Shown: one piece after another, positions 19,471-23,106 of the stretch
How positions within the stretch are numbered: position 1 is the first letter of the stretch
How the letters are laid out: each line of letters begins with the position of its first letter
NCBI GenBank assembly: GCA_037178675.1
Contig: JAYMGJ010000450.1
Span: forward strand, 1-23,106
DNA from: Scleroderma bovista
Taxonomy: Eukaryota > Basidiomycota > Agaricomycetes > Boletales > Sclerodermataceae
Length of the DNA stretch: 23,106 nt
Reading direction: 5' to 3'
The notes under the pieces: generated by a model
The model's database searches: none
Told to the model about the DNA's origin: nothing
Seen by the model: only the letters and a program-made list of their open reading frames with translations
Program-made: the position numbers and the translations under genes

Positions 19471-22170
19471 ATGGGACGACAGAAAGCGACAAAGAAGGCT
19501 CCGCAGGTGCCCGAGTCACCACAGGGGAGATCTCGGAAGACGAAGAGCTCCACGGCGAGCAATGCTGCTGACTCGGTAGTGTCCTGGATGGACATCAAGC
19601 AGCTGAAGGAGAGCAGGAAGCACATGCACCTCAAGGCACCGAGGACGAGAGCTGCCTATTCTGCACACGTCCGCCGAGGACAAGAATGGCTTGAGGGCTT
19701 CTGTGGCACCGAAATGGAGGGCCGAGCAGCCGACAACAAATACAGCGATCCTGAGTACAGGACGGCCTTTGCGAGCACACCGAACAAGCACTCGGACGAG
19801 GTCCTCGCCCTGTACATGACGTGGAAGGGATTCCACGAGAACCTAGGCAAAGGCACTGTGGAGAGTGTCAGGGCTGCGTTCAAAGACTTCTGGGCGAATG
19901 CGTAAGCAGACCCTCTGGAGATTCAGCAGTGGATTACTGGCAGCTCACCGTCACCATGTGTCCACAGGGCCGGTGACACCTACCGAGGCAAATGGACATT
20001 CAACGAGGCGAGGCAGCGCTGGGAGGGCAATCCAGCGGACTCGGCTGAGGTGCAAGATGTCCTCACCTCAGTCAAGCACAAGGCAAGCGCAGATGAGGCT
20101 GATCGGAAGCACTCGATGCCCATCATGCCAGAGCACCTGGACCAGATGTTGCAGTGGGCACGTACTGCCTGCCCCGACCTCGATTTTGGCTTGAGCATCC
20201 TCCGAGATGATCAGGGTACACCTGGAAATGGCACCACACAACAGCCGCCATCAGAACTCGTGAGTCTCGAGGTGCGGACACAGGTGACTCGCCACCTCGA
20301 GCAGCTGGCATTTGCCTCCACGGCGTGGACACTGTGGACAAGGTTAGTGGAATTACAGTACCGCTACCAAATGCATTTTTCTCAAGGGCGGCCACAGGTG
20401 CTATGAGCTCGTCCGACTCAAGCAAAAGCACCTGACAATTGACAGCGTGATGGTGGACTATGTGCTGGAAAGGTACCTTGCAAACGAGCCACTGACGCTG
20501 TCCGACAAGTGTATCTACTTCTGGGTCCACCTGGCAAACTGAAAGGGGTGGCAACGCAAGGTCGACAAAGGGATGACCGAAGGCGATCTGCGCTGTAAGT
20601 CCATCCGTTTACCTGATATCGTTGATCCAATTATCGATTATTATGTCCATGACTCGTGCACTGACCAACCGCAACACATGTTTGCCTGCAGGCAACCGCT
20701 ATAAAGTTTACCCACAGCCAGAGCTCCCAGGTGCGGACTGTTTCCTCTGGTTGATGCTCTGGATACGCTGGCTCGAGCGGGTCCACTACCAACGTCCGCT
20801 CGCCCCCGATGACCCCATCTTCCCGGCAATGGGCGCCAATGGCATTGTACAGCCATGCCTTGCGATTTCGTCTGACACTGTGCAGCAGTGGATCAACGAG
20901 GCAACAACAGGCGCCGGGATTTCTGGGTCATTCTCGACCCATTGCTTCCGGCGCGGGGGTGCACAGTACCGCTTTATCCTGGGTCGTGCTGGCCGGCGCT
21001 GGTCCCTGAAAAAAGTCAACTGGTGGGGCGGCTGGGCCGAGGGGGAGAATGTAAGTTTTTCGATACTTAATACCTGGCAGCCAATCTGCGCTGACTCACT
21101 CTCCTCTTCCAGCACAACACGCTCATCCGTTATCTCCTTGACGAGCTGCACAGCTATGAGACGGACTACTCTGACGCGTTGGCGCCGATCGAACGGGATA
21201 CAGAAGACTCCTTGGCGGGCGAGTCTGCCCTCATGCAACCCGTCACTGCGGAGGAGGTCCGCATGACCCACGAGTCCATCACGTCCAATATTGTCGGCCT
21301 ATGGAACAAGATGGGCCAGGTCAGCGAATCCGTTCACAAGGTCAGCGAGTGTGTCCAAGAGCTCGCCACCATCATTCGCCAAGGCGCTCCGCAACCAATG
21401 GGCCAGCCTGGCGCAACGTGCTGCCACCAGTGTTCGGGCAGCACCACGCCTAGCACTCGGAGCACGCAGCCCTCACAGCCCTCGCAGCCCTCATCATCTT
21501 CGGGCACACCAGGTGCTGTAGTGGTACCGCCGTGGCCACAGCCATCGCACCCGGGTGGCCCAACCTCCTCTGTGCGTGACCCCCGTCCAGTACCTGCCAT
21601 TGTCGTTCCTGTGACAACCACGTCCACTGCCGGCCAGCCAGCGAACTCCCACTGCCCACCCACCGCTCGACGGCCACCGCAGGCTGGGCTTGTCATTCCA
21701 AACCTGCCGCTCAAGCTGTCGGACAGTACCAGGCGTCACAAACGCGATTCCTGGCGAGACATCGTCACCCACTGGCTTGCTGGCGATCCCGAGTGTGGCC
21801 TTGGCGTTCCCTTGAAGGACTGGCCCCCGGACTGGTACCAGGGTCGCAACCGCCCCCTCGCCTCCAAGTATGGCCAGCACGCAACAGTCGCGCTCGAGTT
21901 CATTGATGTGTGAGTACCCTCTTTTTTCATCTCGTTTTGAAGCTGCTTTATAACCGTTGCGTTCGCCGCTCTTCGACCCACAGTTTCCAGTCTGACGAAC
22001 CTCGCTTCCTCGCCGCCTACCCTGAGGCCGAAGAGGGCCACTCCCGGCTCCTTGAAGCCATCAGGGCCGCAGAGCGCGAGCGTGGCGAAGGCAGGTCACG
22101 CAAGCCTTCCCCCGCTGTCCCCCCTGCTGCCAGCACTGCCGCTCGCATCGCCACTTCAGTCAACCACTAG
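19471..22170 (+). pseudogene. Tyrosine recombinase with GCR1_C-like tail, one in-frame stop
   Basis: DNA breaking-rejoining enzyme that moves the element through a covalent Tyr-DNA intermediate. Exons are 19471-19901, 19968-20342, 20398-20594, 20692-21050, 21113-21909 and 21984-22170 (781 codons before the stop); five GT-AG introns of 55-97 bp keep phase. Order: a basic N-terminus; an SAM-like core-binding region (TRAAYSAHVRRGQEWL); catalytic Arg in LWTRCYELVRL (~269); HCFR at ~418-421, the HxxR motif; WWGGWAEGEN; and nucleophile Tyr in TLIRYLLDEL (~461). A Ser/Pro/Thr linker leads to a C-terminal block (RDSWRDIVTHWLAGDP, KDWPPDWY, ~657-720) matching the GCR1_C DNA-binding domain of fungal Cryptons. 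TGA at 20540-20542 (codon 317) falls in LAN-KGWQRK, where the family has Arg. All catalytic residues remain, so one CGA-to-TGA change may be the only lesion. Confidence 0.88.
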
Positions 22171-22813
22171 CAGCATCCCTTGTCTCGTTCTCGTTCTCAT
22201 TCTTGTTCTCTCATTCTGCTTTTCTCATTCTCGTTCTCTTGCGTTCGTATCTCTCTGCATCGTCTTATTCCTCTCGTTCTGCTTTCCATCAGCTCTCGGG
22301 CCTCTGACTGCCGTGTCCTCCCTCTCTCGTTCTGCTTTCCCTTCCACCACACCTACTACTATCATAGCCACCACTAGTGCGGCCACTGCTCGCTGGGCTC
22401 TTCTCCGACCACTTTTCTGTATGAGTCGTTCGATCGCCTGCTTTTCGTTTCGCTTCGCTTTGGCTCGTCTTTTTCTTCATATTACTGTTCTCGTCCCCCC
22501 CCTCCGCCCTACATAGTACTAACCATCCTTTTTATTTTTTATCCTACTATTGGACCTAGCCTACTATCAGTATCCCAGTCTGCCTCGTAGCCCCGTTTTG
22601 CACGTCCTGCTCCTCCGTCTCCGTTCCGTTTGGCTCGCCTCCCTCCTTCCTTCCTTTCGATGGTCGCTAGCACGGTAGTAGTCGTTCCCTCCCACCACTA
22701 CCGCCACTAGTACTACTCACTGACAGCTAATGGAATATCGGCGCTCGCCGGGGCGGGTCACGTGACGTGACCCAAAGCCCCGATCCGGGTCGCGCACCGC
22801 CACTGCACCGCTT
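22171..22813 (+). other. Pyrimidine-rich 3' region of the recombinase element
   Basis: From 22171 to about 22540 the plus strand is dominated by CTCGTTCT and CTCATTCT units; CTCGTTCTGCTTTCC occurs twice (about 22275 and 22329). Frames across it are Ser/Phe/Leu-rich by composition. No gene is seen. The hairpin described separately lies near the end. Confidence 0.55.
22755..22773. promoter_or_regulatory. Perfect hairpin with nested CACGTG palindrome
   Basis: GGGTCACGTGACGTGACCC folds as a 7-bp stem (GGGTCAC/GTGACCC) with a 5-base loop. It also contains the palindrome TCACGTGA, an E-box core. It lies 40 bp inside the right inverted repeat of the recombinase element. Confidence 0.55.
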
Positions 22814-22831
22814 GTAAATTTTCCGGGCTAA

Positions 22832-23106
22832 GTTGCTATTGTTTATCTCATATGGTAATTGCATGAGGTAAGTCACTAAACTTTATCTCTGAAAATCTGA
22901 GCCACAGTGGTTAGCAATTACATAATTAATAAATAGTGGTATTTTATGCTTGTTACAACAAAGTCCATAAACTTCATGTTGAAAGCCTTATACAGCCATA
23001 TGTGACATTATCCAACTCATGCAATTCAACCAATCTGATAAATCATGTCCCTGTTTAAACTCATGAGAAGTGTGGTCAAAGTGTTATCTGACATGAAATG
23101 AATGGA
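22832..23106. other. AT-rich flank, no gene seen
   Basis: Low-GC sequence with short inverted and direct AT motifs, similar in character to 13600-13760. No open frame of note. Confidence 0.4.

Larger units (their letters stand above)
19428..22831 (+). mobile_element. Crypton-like tyrosine-recombinase element bounded by an inverted pair
   Basis: The gene at 19471-22170 is flanked by TTAGCCCGAAAAATTTAC (19428-19445) and GTAAATTTTCCGGGCTAA (22814-22831), inverse complements with one mismatch in 18. The left copy is only 25 bp before the ATG; the right lies 643 bp after the stop. No clear target duplication flanks it beyond a possible TA. Cryptons as usually described lack terminal inverted repeats, so these may be recombinase-binding sites rather than classical TIRs. 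Size would be 3.4 kb with a single gene. Confidence 0.6.

Noticed and set aside
20618..20691. Separate short gene starting in the 97-bp interval before exon 4 of the recombinase
   Set aside because: The interval has a GTAAGT donor and TGCAG acceptor and removes cleanly to give LRCNRYKVYPQP, the expected family sequence.
22171..22516. 154-codon Ser/Leu/Phe-rich frame after the recombinase stop
   Set aside because: Arises from the pyrimidine-rich tract; overlapping frames are equally open.

Overview
The window looks like a filamentous basidiomycete (Agaricomycete-type) genome. Its genes are cut by many 47-100 bp GT-AG introns, several with CTAAT/CTAAC branch sites. It carries a Tnp2-type transposase and a GCR1_C-tailed tyrosine recombinase of kinds that are abundant in mushrooms. 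There are no bacterial-type operons, rRNA, tRNA or CRISPR. All gene models below were spliced by hand from the sequence.

Layout. (1) 1-1597, minus strand: the N-terminal ~435 codons of beta-adaptin (AP-1/2 clathrin adaptor), with two single-base homopolymer frameshifts. A 327-bp spacer separates it from a divergent 173-aa hypothetical gene (1925-2518), followed by a possible 62-aa two-exon gene (3159-3424). (2) 4005-6170, minus: a relic of a dienelactone-hydrolase-family gene. One intron holds a complete 1,756-bp non-autonomous TIR transposon (4156-5911) with a perfect 8-bp target duplication; removing it restores a 47-bp intron. (3) 6208-13596: a 7.4-kb Tnp2 (CACTA-like) element bounded by CCCCAGTGAGAAAT inverted repeats and an ATCAG target duplication. 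It appears to have landed in the upstream intron of the same hydrolase relic. It carries the transposase (dead by one in-frame TGA), a decayed minus-strand gene, and an apparently intact nine-exon, 682-aa accessory gene. (4) 13597-17780: gene-poor repeat ground, with a 1.26-kb fold-back of GTC/GGT arrays, 30-bp and ~155-bp tandem repeats, and an LTR-like promoter. (5) 17826-19235, plus: a decayed, intron-containing C-terminal copy of splicing factor SF3B1. (6) 19428-22831: a Crypton-like tyrosine-recombinase element flanked by an 18-bp inverted pair, its single gene also broken by one in-frame TGA. (7) 22832-23106: AT-rich sequence with no gene seen.

Region-wide themes. At least three mobile elements are stacked here. 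Both transposition enzymes are stopped by TGA where the families have arginine, and the SF3B1 copy has lost many conserved arginines to Cys/Trp/His. Together this fits C-to-T decay at CpG (methyl-CpG deamination or a RIP-like process). Four further single-base losses sit in short homopolymers and could be either decay or long-read assembly errors.
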